Of a stretch of DNA of 30,217 bases, positions 1-9,378 are shown one piece after another. The number at the start of each line of letters is the position of its first letter. Position 1 is the first letter of the stretch. Under the pieces are notes generated by a model. The model was not told where the DNA came from. It did not search any database and was given only the letters and a program-made list of their open reading frames with translations. The DNA is from a bacterium (GTDB taxonomy: Bacteria; Bacillota; Bacilli; Lactobacillales; Streptococcaceae): the NCBI GenBank assembly GCA_905221115.1, contig CAJNBX010000019.1:1-30217 (forward strand). Reading direction: 5' to 3'. A program made the translations under genes and the position numbers.

Positions 1-1920
1 GCTGATGTAGAAGCTACCGCACTTGTTGATGCTGATGTAGACGCTACGGCACTTGTTGATGCTGATGTAGACGCTACGGCACTTGTTGATGCTGATGTAG
101 AGGCTACTGCGCTTGTTGACGCTGAAGTAGAGGCTACCGCACTTGTGCTTGCTGATGTAGAGGCTACTGCGCTTGTTGACGCTGATGTAGACGCTACGGC
201 ACTTGTTGACGCTGATGTAGAGGCTACTGCGCTTGTGCTTGCTGATGTAGAGGCTACTGCGCTTGTGCTTGCTGATGTAGACGCTACGGCACTTGTTGAT
301 GCTGAGGTAGACGCTACGGCACTTGTTGACGCTGATGTAGAAGCTACCGCACTTGTGCTTGCTGATGTAGAGGCTACTGCACTTGTGCTTGCTGATGTAG
401 ACGCTACGGCGCTTGTGCTTGCTGATGTAGATGCTACGGCACTTGTTGACGCTGACGTAGATGCTACCGCACTTGTTGACGCTGACGTAGACGCTACGGC
501 ACTTGTTGATGCTGAGGTAGATGCTACCGCACTTGTTGACGCTGATGTAGATGCTACCGCACTTGTTGACGCTGACGTAGACGCTACGGCACTTGTTGAC
601 GCTGATGTAGACGCTACAGCGCTAGTACTTGCTGATGTAGACGCTACGGCACTTGTTGATGCTGATGTAGACGCTACGGCACTTGTTGATGCTGATGTAG
701 AAGCTACGGCACTTGTTGATGCTGAGGTAGATGCTACTGCACTAGTACTTGCTGAGGTAGATGCTACAGCGCTTGTTGATGCTGACGTAGACGCTACCGC
801 ACTTGTTGATGCTGATGTAGAAGCTACGGCACTTGTTGACGCTGATGTAGAAGCTACCGCACTTGTGCTTGCTGATGTAGAGGCTACCGCACTTGTTGAT
901 GCTGATGTAGACGCTACGGCACTTGTTGATGCTGAGGTAGACGCTACGGCACTTGTTGACGCTGAGGTAGAGGCTACCGCACTTGTGCTTGCTGATGTAG
1001 ACGCTACGGCACTTGTTGATGCTGAGGTAGACGCTACAGCGCTTGTGCTTGCTGATGTAGACGCTACGGCGCTTGTGCTTGCTGACGTAGAGGCTACGGC
1101 GCTTGTGCTTGCTGATGTAGACGCTACCGCACTTGTACTTGCTGATGTAGAGGCTACTGCGCTTGTTGACGCTGAAGTAGAGGCTACCGCACTTGTTGAT
1201 GCTGATGTAGAGGCTACGGCACTTGTTGATGCTGATGTAGACGCTACCGCACTTGTTGACGCTGATGTAGACGCTACGGCACTTGTTGACGCTGATGTAG
1301 ACGCTACCGCACTTGTGCTTGCTGACGTAGATGCTACAGCACTTGTGCTTGCTGATGTAGAGGCTACTGCGCTTGTACTTGCTGATGTAGACGCTACTGC
1401 GCTAGTACTTGCTGATGTAGAAGCTACCGCACTTGTGCTTGCTGATGTAGAGGCTACTGCGCTTGTACTTGCTGATGTAGAAGCTACCGCACTTGTGCTT
1501 GCTGAGGTAGACGCTACCGCGCTAGTCGATGCTGAGGTAGAAGCTACCGCACTTGTGCTTGCTGATGTAGACGCTACGGCACTTGTTGACGCTGATGTAG
1601 ACGCTACGGCACTTGTTGACGCTGAAGTAGAGGCTACTGCGCTTGTGCTTGCTGAGGTAGATGCTACAGCACTTGTGCTTGCTGATGTAGAGGCTACCGC
1701 ACTTGTTGACGCTGATGTAGAGGCTACAGCGCTTGTTGATGCTGATGTAGAAGCTACCGCACTTGTGCTTGCTGATGTAGACGCTACTGCACTTGTTGAC
1801 GCTGATGTAGAGGCTACCGCACTTGTTGACGCTGAAGTAGAGGCTACTGCGCTTGTTGAGGCTGAGGTAGAGGCTACTGCACTAGTACTTGCTGAGGTAG
1901 AGGCTACAGCGCTGGTTGAG
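1..1920 (-). repeat. SRR2: 64 tandem 30-bp units encoding ASTSAVASTS
   Basis: Every 30 bp from position 1 to 1920 is one repeat unit, 64 in all, continuing past the left edge. On the coding (minus) strand every unit I read translates to the same decapeptide, 60% Ser+Thr. The DNA varies at third positions and between TCA and AGC serine codons. There are no spacers between units, so this is a coding minisatellite. In Srr proteins this region is a heavily O-glycosylated stalk that lifts the binding region off the wall. Confidence 0.95.
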
Positions 1921-4900
1921 GCGCTTTGCGATCTGTAATCCGAGTCAGATAAATTAGGCTTAAATATATCCGTGGTATCATCATCATAGGTAACTGTGAC
2001 CGTACCATCTCTACCTACAGAGACAGTTTTTATCTGCATGTTAGGATTCGCATCTTCAATCGCTTTTCGAATCTTATTCCTATCAGCTTCTGTTGGTGTA
2101 GTAAGATTTTCCACCTGAATCACTGGTGAATTTGGTCTATATTTATCACTTAATGGAGCTTGTATAATCACAAACTTAGCAACACCCGTATTACCATTTA
2201 TATCTCGTACTTTAGCAAAACGTGTCCAAGTATTTTTGGTTGGGGCATTTTCAGGAGTTGCAGTATTAGTATAGTTTGCTTCCGGATTAAATATCTGGTT
2301 TGAATTATAAGTTGCTGTGCCTGTCAATTCATGATTATACGGATGTTCGTCAGAAGCTTCTATAACTCTCCGATCGTCTTCTCTTATTTGATTAGTTGCA
2401 TCTTCTCTAGCATATGGACTAGAGATTAAATTTCCTATACGATGAGGTGCACCTTCATTACTTTCATTATCCCAAGCTTCCACTCGAGTAATTTTGCCAC
2501 TGTTATCAGATGTTTCAACTCTAACACGGAACTGGTCACCCGCATAGATTTTATTTCTTCCCTGTGAATCTTTAGGAGCATCTACCCACTTGCCATCACG
2601 AAGAACTTGAACCTTAACAGTAACTTTTGGCGCTTCTGTTTCCTTAGTGATTTCTTTCGTAGTTACTCCAGAAGTTAATGTTTCCTTACCGCCACCTGGG
2701 AGAGTCACTTCTTTTTCCTGCTTCACAGTAATCTCACCTGTGGGAAGCACTCCATTAGGAAAGGCTGTGTAATCTATTTCACCATTATTTTTATTCGGTG
2801 AACTTGGATTAATAGGTGGGGTAAATGTAACACTTGTTGCGCCAGCTGGAACCTCTTTCTTGATTATCTGATTACCAATCGTCAAGGTCACTGTCGCACC
2901 TGGTGTCACATCTGTCACTATAATACTACGATTCGGCAGGCCACCTTGTAGTTTCACTTGATCATCTGCGATTTGTGGTGTTTTTGGTTTCACCTTAATC
3001 GTTATAGGAACATGTTCACTATTTCTACCTGGAACATACTGAGGATCAGATTCTGGCTTCGTAGTACTTTCAGGCAAAATCATTTTGACATTTCTTACAT
3101 ACACACCTGGAGCTGAAACGATAGTATCAGCATCTAAATCTAACCACTCATATGTTGTATCTCTTGGTATGGTTACACTATTTGTTGAATTTACAATTGC
3201 ATTACCTGGGGTATCAATAATATCTGCTAATGGAGCCTTATTCCCAACTGTTGTCTCATAAATTTTCTTAGCTACTGGATCAACTACCGTATACTCAAAA
3301 GTTGCCTCACGCGTTAATGCTGGATTACTAGATGACACAGTTCCAAAACGGCCTGTAGGATAAACCGCTTTTACTGTATATGTCGTATGGTGGCTTGTGG
3401 GTTGATTTTCCGGATTTGAGTCCACAGTGGTATGCCATACATTACCAAATTTATCAGTAGCGATAGGAGTTGTTTTCTCTTCTCCTGTATTATTTAACTG
3501 ATATTTATAAGACCATTTAGTACCTGCAGGAAGTTTATCAACATTGGTATACAAATAAGAATCACGCCCAACATTATTTGCCCAGTTGCCACCAGTTATA
3601 CGTTCATTACCTTGATTGGCTTTAAAAGCATAAAACTTGCCTTTAAATCCGTTTCTTGTGAATGTTTGCAGTTTTTCATAAACAGTATAATTATACTCAA
3701 TTTCATCCGGCTGTTGACGCTTATCTGGATAGGTAACTACCAACTTCGCAGTACGATTTTCTCCTACAGTAAATGTCGGCTCACTTCCTTGCTTCCACGT
3801 AACAGTTGTTCCTGCTGGTAAAGGTTGATTCCCCACTCCACGAACAAAATCCTTTGGATTTAGACTTGCTACGGTTTCGTCACTAATTGCATAAAACTTA
3901 TCTGCTACTTTCTCAACACCATATTTTACCTTTGGTGGAACCGTAGTAGAAGTACCATCCTTATAAGTGATTGTTACGGTACCATCTGTTGATATTCTAT
4001 AGCCTTCATCTCCATCTTTAATACGATTCGTATCTTTAGGATTAGCTGCCTTCACTGCCGCAAGAATCTTAGCACGTTCTGGCTCTGTCAAGGAGTTTGG
4101 GTTAGCAACTACAACTGCATCTCTTGGCTGTTCCCCTCGGAATTTATCCGCCAAACGTCCTTGTTGGATACCAAATTTCGCTTCATCTAGGTTGGCATCA
4201 CTTTCATTACCACTTGGATCTACTGCCTTAATTTGTCGCGTCCATTTATGCCCTGAATCATATGTTAAATTATCTTTAACTTTACCTATCGTTGCCCTTG
4301 TTGTTTGATCTTGATTTACAATGCTTTCGATTTTAGGTACAGCACCACTTCCATACGTATTGGTAGTGTCATTAAAGAAATTCGTTAACTCATTAGCCCC
4401 TTGGTTAAAGGTCACTTTTTTCAATTTTCCACTATTGTCAGTAGCGCTAAATTCAACCTTGATGTTATCACCTGCGTAGAACAAGTAGTAACCCTTACTA
4501 TCTTTCTTAGGCTCTTTACCATCGATTGTGACTTTGTAGCTTACATGTGGCTTTTCAGTTTCAGCTGTAATTGCAACTGTTCTTACATCTGATTCCAACG
4601 TTTCCTTTTGACCTGTTACTGGATTATCAAATTCCTTACTTTGTTTAACCGTTACATCGCCTGTAGGCAACAAACCATTATTGGTATCAGTAACCCGTTT
4701 CAAATCAGACTGTTCAAATGTCACACTTGTTCCAGTAGATTTTTTAGTAAAGATTTCGGTACCAATGGTTAAAGCGACTGTTGCTCCTGGTATGACATCT
4801 GTCACTGTAATACTACGATTTGGCAGACCACCTTGTAGTTTCACTTGATCATTTGCGATTTGTGGTGGGTTTGGTCTGACTTTGATGGTTACAGGAACGA

Positions 4901-7900
4901 TTTCATGACTATTATCATCAGTTTGAGCTCCTTTTGGTAAGGTAACTGTGACATCTGCCTTTTTGATACCTGGAGTACTTACTGTGCTAGCACCTGGTAC
5001 AGATACCCAGCTGTAAGTGGTCTTAGTTGCAGCTGTCGGACCATCTGGAATCGGCACACCATCTCTAGAATTCTTAATCGCCTTGCCTGGGTCATTAATA
5101 ATCTCAGTCAAAGGAGTTGTATTCCCAACTGTTGTAACATACTCTTGCTTGGCTACTGGATCAACTACCGTATACTCAAAAGTTGTCTCGCTTGTAAGAG
5201 CCTGATCGTTAGTTGATGCAGTTCCGAAGCGACCTGTTGGATAAACCGCTTTAATTGTATAAGTCGTCTTGTGACTTACAGGATCCGCCCACTGTGGGTC
5301 TTCCTTAGTTGTATACCATACATCACCAAAAGTTGGAGTTCCAACCGCAGTTGTTTTCTCCGGACCTGTCCCATTTAATTGATACTTATAGGACCACTTA
5401 GTCCCTGAAGGGAGGGAACTCACATTAGTATAACCCTGAGTATGTCTACCATATGGATTAGCCCAGCCTCCATCAACTCTACTTAGGTTCGCTTCCTTCG
5501 TTCCTTTAAAAGCAAAGAACTTACCTGTGACTCCGTTTTCAGTTCTCGCTTTAACCTTTTCTAAGACAGTATAGTTGTACTCAACTTCCTTAGTCTCACT
5601 TCCTTTAGTAACGAGCAAGGTTGCTTTTCTCGTACCCGGAGTAGATAAATCTAAAGTTCCAGGTTTCCAAGTAACATTGGTATTTGAAGGTAGGGCTCTA
5701 CCATCACCATCTACAACAAAGTCACGAGCGTTGAGTTGATTCTTATCCTCACCTTCCACGGCATAAAAACGATCTGTTTTGGCTTTATACGGTGCCTTTG
5801 CAGTAGCAGTGGTTGTCGCTCCATCTGAGTTAAAGTTATAAGACGTTGCATTAACTGGAGTGTTATCTTTGACTGCCTCTTCGGAAATAGTCACATTACC
5901 ATTCGATTTATCTAAAGTCACACCAGCTGGAAGAGGATCAGTATTTTCCCATGTAGTTCCAGATTTCTTAATCGTAATTTGAGTAGGAGTTTTAGCAGTA
6001 GTCGGTGTATAGGATATATTTACCTTATCATTGTTTGCTTCAGGACGAACAACTACACTACCATCATTTTTAGGATCAACATTTGGTTTTGTTGCAGTAG
6101 CCTTATTAATATTTTCAAAGAAAACTTCTGAAACATCGACTGAGTCGCCACCCTCATCATCTTTATAAGTGGTCTCAAGTTGCTTAGTCAATCCTACTTT
6201 AGTACTAGTAATCGTAGCATTCCCTTGTAAACCATTATGAGCAAGAATTGCTCGCTTATCTTGTTCAGACAAAGGTGAACCCAATCTTGATATATCCATA
6301 TCTTCAGGAACAGGTAAGTAAACTTCTTTACCGTTAACAGTAGCTTTTACAGCCATCTTTTCCCCTATTCCTGAACCAATTTCGTTACTACCGCCAACCC
6401 ATTCAACACTTTTAATGTTTAAATTTCGAACCTTATTTTGAACATCTGATGAAACTTGACCAGTATTCGGAAGAACATTAGGCCAATGCCAATCAGGCCC
6501 GTTATTGTGTCTCTGATTTGTTACCTGATCATTATAACTGCCTCTATCACTAGGCAATCGGAAACCTGGTATAGTACTTGACTTATCATCTATTTTTTGA
6601 ATAACCGCTGCAGGATTGACCGATTGACCTTTGGAAATAGCGTTAGCTCCCACTGTCTTATTGATTACAGGCTCATAAACATCAGCTTGAGTCACAATTT
6701 TAAACGGAAGAGTAAAGGAACCCGAATTAGCGGTCTTAATAATTAGTTCATTAGTACCTTTGGAGAAACTAACTAGACGAGTATTAGCACCAAATTGAAT
6801 ATAAGTACTACTATCATTTCTTCCCCTAATCGCATAAGACACATCTTCAGCTGGCGCTGATGTTTTTTGTCCCGTCAATCTATCATATACATCCGCAATC
6901 TTATTCACATTACCTGAAGTTAATTCATTTAATCCACCATATTTCAAAAAAGTAGAAGGGGTACCTCTTTTTAACTCCAATTCATAACGTTCATTAGACC
7001 CATTCATTTGAAGATAGTTTCTATGACGTGAATTTTCTAAGGAACGGAAACCAGCCATATAAAAATCATCAGTATTCTCTGGGCTAGTAGTAGTATATTT
7101 GATTTTATATCCTTCTGGACGAGCATTTCCCTTAGGGTGTAGCGCATAAATATTTGCTGTGGCATTTTCAATAGTATTAAAAGCAAAGTCTCCAGCTTTT
7201 TTTATTGTATCTGAAATTTTATCCGTCTGATAATATGCACTTGGATTATTAAAAGCGAAATCTCTCAGACTTGTGAGCGAACCACGTCCAACCCCATCTG
7301 GCCCTACACCAGCTACATTTTCATAATAAGAACCGCCTTGATTATTCCAGGCATTCCCGATTGCTGCTAAAAGGAAATCACTCTTAGAATTATGTAAGAA
7401 CGAACTATTATCATCACTACTGCCTAATCGATTCCATTCACTTCCTGCACTATCCTTTTGCCAAACCTCCATATGAGTAATGTTATGCCCTTTTGGCACA
7501 GTAAAGTAGAAATAAGGATTATCGTGATATCCTCCTCCGTTATTAAATGTAACTTCCCATTGAGTTGTCCTACCAGTACGAGTGGCAGTCATTAATACTT
7601 GGTCACCAATGTTTTGGACAAGAACACGAGTGGCAGTATTAGCGGCTCCAGGCGCTTTTCCATTCCCTGTTCTTCCCTCGGTAGCATAAAGATATGTTCC
7701 CTCTTTATATATGTTAGCTTTGGAATTATGGTCAGTTGCCTCAGATTTTGGAACAACATATCCAACAGAGGCTGTTAAAAATGTTGGATTGCTATTCTCA
7801 GGCGCTACCTCTCTAAAGCTAACTCCCCTTTCCATCTGTCTACCATTTAACACACTTCGTTTGCCGTTGTGGGCGCGGAGCACAGCGTTAACAATTGAGT

Positions 7901-8924
7901 TTTGCGCAGATGTGGCTTGCTTGATAACATCTGTTAGATCCGCATTTGGATTTTTCAGCGCTTCTTCGATAGCTGTTACAACAGCATTGACCTTAGCAAC
8001 CGCTGCTTCTGTATTTGGCAGGCCGATAGACTTAGCGAGGTATTCACCCATAGGCGCTGAGATTTTAGATAGACGTTTGCGGTCTTCTTGCGCTTTCTTG
8101 TTACTCTCAGCAGATACAGTAGTCGCTACGGCAGCTGTTGTCGTTGTATCCACCAAACTTGAAGTCGTTGATGTGATTTGGCTCAAACGAGTTTCAACTG
8201 CTTGTAGAGATGCGAGGCTATCAGTGATAACTTTTGAAAGAGCTGCGTCAGCTGTCGCATTAGCTGCATCTCCCTTACGAACAGATGTCTCTTTGTTTGA
8301 AGCTGTCTCTGATGCTACTGGTTTTGCAAGTTCAGAAGTTACTCCAGCTTGTGATTGAGAAGCACTTGTTGAGGCTGACTCAGATGCACTTGTACTTGCA
8401 CTTGCAGAAGCAGATGTACTGGCTGATACAGAAGCACTTGTTGAAGTACTTACTGATTGGCTTTCACTTTCTGAAAGATGCTTACTTGCATTCTTGGAAG
8501 CTTCCTCAGACAAGGATTGGCTTTGGCTGACAGAAACTGATAAGCTGTCGGCTTGAGCCCCCTCCTGATCTTTTACCGTTCCCAAAGTTACTGTGTCTGT
8601 ATTCGCAAGTGTTTGATTTGACTCTACTGTCTTTTCAAGAGCGTCATTGGCATAAACAGTTGTTTGTGTTGCAACTGCTCCTCCAAACACCGTCCCTGCT
8701 GCGGCTATCCCTTTCAGGATATCCAATCCTGTTAGTGTATTTGCTGATTGCTCTTCGATAACTTCAGTTGTTACCTGAGCAGCATCTACACCACCACGCA
8801 AGACTTTAAAGAGGCCAAATTGAGAGGTCGAGGCACGCAACCAATGCTTACCCGACTTGATCAACTTGAAACGGGTCACACGATCCGTCTCTCTATATTC
8901 ACCTTTTTGTCTTCTAAAAAACAT
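1..8924 (-). CDS. Serine-rich repeat (Srr) glycoprotein adhesin, 3' end outside window
   Basis: This is a giant cell-wall adhesin of the GspB/Hsa/PsrP/SrpA type. These proteins are O-glycosylated in the cytoplasm and exported by the accessory SecA2/SecY2 system. The ATG at 8924 follows a GAAGGAG ribosome site at 8931-8937, and the frame stays open to the window edge (about 2974 residues visible; the frame was checked at several points). The long signal peptide has KLIKSGKHW at residues 20-28 and a hydrophobic core near 67-85, ending around VYA at 90-92. SRR1 spans about residues 127-191. A non-repeat region follows to about residue 2330, including two tandem ~628-residue modules. SRR2 (decapeptide ASTSAVASTS) runs off the edge, so the LPXTG anchor is not seen. 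Family knowledge gives adhesion, biofilm or host-glycan binding; the actual ligand cannot be read from the sequence. The class is certain, the name of the ortholog is not. Confidence 0.93.
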   Translation of the reverse strand, partial: MFFRRQKGEYRETDRVTRFKLIKSGKHWLRASTSQFGLFKVLRGGVDAAQVTTEVIEEQSANTLTGLDILKGIAAAGTVFGGAVATQTTVYANDALEKTVESNQTLANTDTVTLGTVKDQEGAQADSLSVSVSQSQSLSEEASKNASKHLSESESQSVSTSTSASVSASTSASASASTSASESASTSASQSQAGVTSELAKPVASETASNKETSVRKGDAANATADAALSKVITDSLASLQAVETRLSQITSTTSSLVDTTTTAAVATTVSAESNKKAQEDRKRLSKISAPMGEYLAKSIGLPNTEAAVAKVNAVVTAIEEALKNPNADLTDVIKQATSAQNSIVNAVLRAHNGKRSVLNGRQMERGVSFREVAPENSNPTFLTASVGYVVPKSEATDHNSKANIYKEGTYLYATEGRTGNGKAPGAANTATRVLVQNIGDQVLMTATRTGRTTQWEVTFNNGGGYHDNPYFYFTVPKGHNITHMEVWQKDSAGSEWNRLGSSDDNSSFLHNSKSDFLLAAIGNAWNNQGGSYYENVAGVGPDGVGRGSLTSLRDFAFNNPSAYYQTDKISDTIKKAGDFAFNTIENATANIYALHPKGNARPEGYKIKYTTTSPENTDDFYMAGFRSLENSRHRNYLQMNGSNERYELELKRGTPSTFLKYGGLNELTSGNVNKIADVYDRLTGQKTSAPAEDVSYAIRGRNDSSTYIQFGANTRLVSFSKGTNELIIKTANSGSFTLPFKIVTQADVYEPVINKTVGANAISKGQSVNPAAVIQKIDDKSSTIPGFRLPSDRGSYNDQVTNQRHNNGPDWHWPNVLPNTGQVSSDVQNKVRNLNIKSVEWVGGSNEIGSGIGEKMAVKATVNGKEVYLPVPEDMDISRLGSPLSEQDKRAILAHNGLQGNATITSTKVGLTKQLETTYKDDEGGDSVDVSEVFFENINKATATKPNVDPKNDGSVVVRPEANNDKVNISYTPTTAKTPTQITIKKSGTTWENTDPLPAGVTLDKSNGNVTISEEAVKDNTPVNATSYNFNSDGATTTATAKAPYKAKTDRFYAVEGEDKNQLNARDFVVDGDGRALPSNTNVTWKPGTLDLSTPGTRKATLLVTKGSETKEVEYNYTVLEKVKARTENGVTGKFFAFKGTKEANLSRVDGGWANPYGRHTQGYTNVSSLPSGTKWSYKYQLNGTGPEKTTAVGTPTFGDVWYTTKEDPQWADPVSHKTTYTIKAVYPTGRFGTASTNDQALTSETTFEYTVVDPVAKQEYVTTVGNTTPLTEIINDPGKAIKNSRDGVPIPDGPTAATKTTYSWVSVPGASTVSTPGIKKADVTVTLPKGAQTDDNSHEIVPVTIKVRPNPPQIANDQVKLQGGLPNRSITVTDVIPGATVALTIGTEIFTKKSTGTSVTFEQSDLKRVTDTNNGLLPTGDVTVKQSKEFDNPVTGQKETLESDVRTVAITAETEKPHVSYKVTIDGKEPKKDSKGYYLFYAGDNIKVEFSATDNSGKLKKVTFNQGANELTNFFNDTTNTYGSGAVPKIESIVNQDQTTRATIGKVKDNLTYDSGHKWTRQIKAVDPSGNESDANLDEAKFGIQQGRLADKFRGEQPRDAVVVANPNSLTEPERAKILAAVKAANPKDTNRIKDGDEGYRISTDGTVTITYKDGTSTTVPPKVKYGVEKVADKFYAISDETVASLNPKDFVRGVGNQPLPAGTTVTWKQGSEPTFTVGENRTAKLVVTYPDKRQQPDEIEYNYTVYEKLQTFTRNGFKGKFYAFKANQGNERITGGNWANNVGRDSYLYTNVDKLPAGTKWSYKYQLNNTGEEKTTPIATDKFGNVWHTTVDSNPENQPTSHHTTYTVKAVYPTGRFGTVSSSNPALTREATFEYTVVDPVAKKIYETTVGNKAPLADIIDTPGNAIVNSTNSVTIPRDTTYEWLDLDADTIVSAPGVYVRNVKMILPESTTKPESDPQYVPGRNSEHVPITIKVKPKTPQIADDQVKLQGGLPNRSIIVTDVTPGATVTLTIGNQIIKKEVPAGATSVTFTPPINPSSPNKNNGEIDYTAFPNGVLPTGEITVKQEKEVTLPGGGKETLTSGVTTKEITKETEAPKVTVKVQVLRDGKWVDAPKDSQGRNKIYAGDQFRVRVETSDNSGKITRVEAWDNESNEGAPHRIGNLISSPYAREDATNQIREDDRRVIEASDEHPYNHELTGTATYNSNQIFNPEANYTNTATPENAPTKNTWTRFAKVRDINGNTGVAKFVIIQAPLSDKYRPNSPVIQVENLTTPTEADRNKIRKAIEDANPNMQIKTVSVGRDGTVTVTYDDDTTDIFKPNLSDSDYRSQSASTSAVASTSASTSAVASTSASTSAVASTSASTSAVASTSASTSAVASTSASTSAVASTSASTSAVASTSASTSAVASTSASTSAVASTSASTSAVASTSASTSAVASTSASTSAVASTSASTSAVASTSASTSAVASTSASTSAVASTSASTSAVASTSASTSAVASTSASTSAVASTSASTSAVASTSASTSAVASTSASTSAVASTSASTSAVASTSASTSAVASTSASTSAVASTSASTSAVASTSASTSAVASTSASTSAVASTSASTSAVASTSASTSAVASTSASTSAVASTSASTSAVASTSASTSAVASTSASTSAVASTSASTSAVASTSASTSAVASTSASTSAVASTSASTSAVASTSASTSAVASTSASTSAVASTSASTSAVASTSASTSAVASTSASTSAVASTSASTSAVASTSASTSAVASTSASTSAVASTSASTSAVASTSASTSAVASTSASTSAVASTSASTSAVASTSASTSAVASTSASTSAVASTSASTSAVASTSASTSAVASTSASTSAVASTSASTSAVASTSASTSAVASTSASTSAVASTSASTSAVASTSASTSAVASTSASTSAVASTSASTSAVASTSASTSAVASTSASTSAVASTSASTSAVASTS
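1935..3905 (-). repeat. Module copy C of the tandem ~1.88 kb repeat in the adhesin
   Basis: This is the C-terminal copy of the module, ending directly at SRR2. It ends with a segment reading DKYRPNSPVIQVENL and TPTEADRNKIRKAIEDANP, then SVGRDGTVTVTYDDDTTD. Copy N has an equivalent segment (LTEPERAKILAAVKAANP, then STDGTVTITYKDGTS). This segment resembles the one found just before SRR2 in GspB-like proteins (from memory). The best conserved DNA between copies is around 2880-3320 and 4770-5200. Confidence 0.8.
3906..5785 (-). repeat. Module copy N of the tandem ~1.88 kb repeat in the adhesin
   Basis: This module pairs with 1935-3905. Matching landmarks include DRFYAVEG..ARDFV against DKFYAISD..PKDFV, KVKARTENGVTGKFFAFKG against KLQTFTRNGFKGKFYAFKA, a shared AVYPTGRFGT block, and a shared QVKLQGGLPNRSI stretch. 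DNA landmarks are offset by 1881-1887 bp (gctactgga at 5152 against 3271; tctgtcact at 4798 against 2911). The boundaries are approximate. The modules look like strings of beta-sandwich/Ig-like units, but I cannot assign a named domain. Confidence 0.8.
8345..8546 (-). repeat. First serine-rich region (SRR1) of the adhesin
   Basis: About 65 residues alternate Ser with Ala, Val, Thr, Glu and Gln (for example SASTSASASASTSASESAS). This is less regular than SRR2. In the Srr family this short region sits between the signal peptide and the ligand-binding region and is a target of O-GlcNAc glycosylation. Confidence 0.85.
8653..8924 (-). other. Accessory-Sec (KxYKxGKxW-type) signal peptide of the Srr adhesin
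   Basis: The first ~92 residues have the layout of Srr preproteins: a basic, polar N-region with an FKLIKSGKHWLRAS stretch, a linker starting TSQFGLFKVLRGG, and a Gly/Ala-rich hydrophobic core (KGIAAAGTVFGGAVA) ending at a plausible VYA cleavage site. Such signals direct export by SecA2/SecY2 in characterised streptococci. That route is inferred here, because the transport genes are not in the window. Confidence 0.88.
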
Positions 8925-8960
8925 ATTTAACTCCTTCTTCCAAAAAGATACTTTTCTTCA

Positions 8961-8994
8961 ATTATATTCTACTCCTTTGAATATATTAAGTCAA
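8961..8994 (-). promoter_or_regulatory. Candidate promoter of the Srr adhesin
   Basis: On the minus strand a perfect TATAAT lies at 8966-8961, 36 bp upstream of the start codon. A TTGACT lies at 8994-8989, but the 22 bp spacer is longer than the usual 16-18. Either the -10 works with a weak -35 and a regulator, or another -10 is used. Confidence 0.4.
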
Positions 8995-9121
8995 TTCAAT
9001 ATAAGTTCATGATAAAAAAGTTTTATTATTTAATTCTATGTATAAGGATATCTAACATTGATATTTCCGCAAATCAAATCACTCCAAAAATAGTAATAAA
9101 ATCAGCAAATCGCTTTATTTA

Positions 9122-9155
<34 letters not shown>

Positions 9156-9378
9156 GAGAGAGTGTATATTTTCAGTATAAAACCCGTAAAACAGGTAAAA
9201 AAACTTCAAAACTGTATACAACTCGCTATGCTCTTTCTTTTCATAGAGCCACTATTTCGCTATCCCTTCCCCCTCTACTAGCTCATGATAATCAGACTTT
9301 GGAATCGCTATTTGGTTCACCGATAGCGAGGGCCCACCGAGAACTTACACCTCAGATATACGACATACCCGTCGTACA

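Noticed and set aside
1..1920. Regular 30-bp repeats as a CRISPR array
   Set aside because: The units are directly contiguous with no unique spacers, vary in sequence and are in a coding frame.
145..1938. Plus-strand 597-residue open frame of ADVDATALVD-like repeats
   Set aside because: It is the antisense of the SRR2 repeat. The 30-bp unit has no stop in this frame, so the frame is open by periodicity. It has no ribosome site, and the varying residues (D/E/L) fall where the minus strand is synonymous.
3612..8530. Plus-strand open frames at 3612, 4401, 5017, 7711 and 8285
   Set aside because: All lie antisense to the adhesin gene, lack ribosome sites and have no family resemblance.
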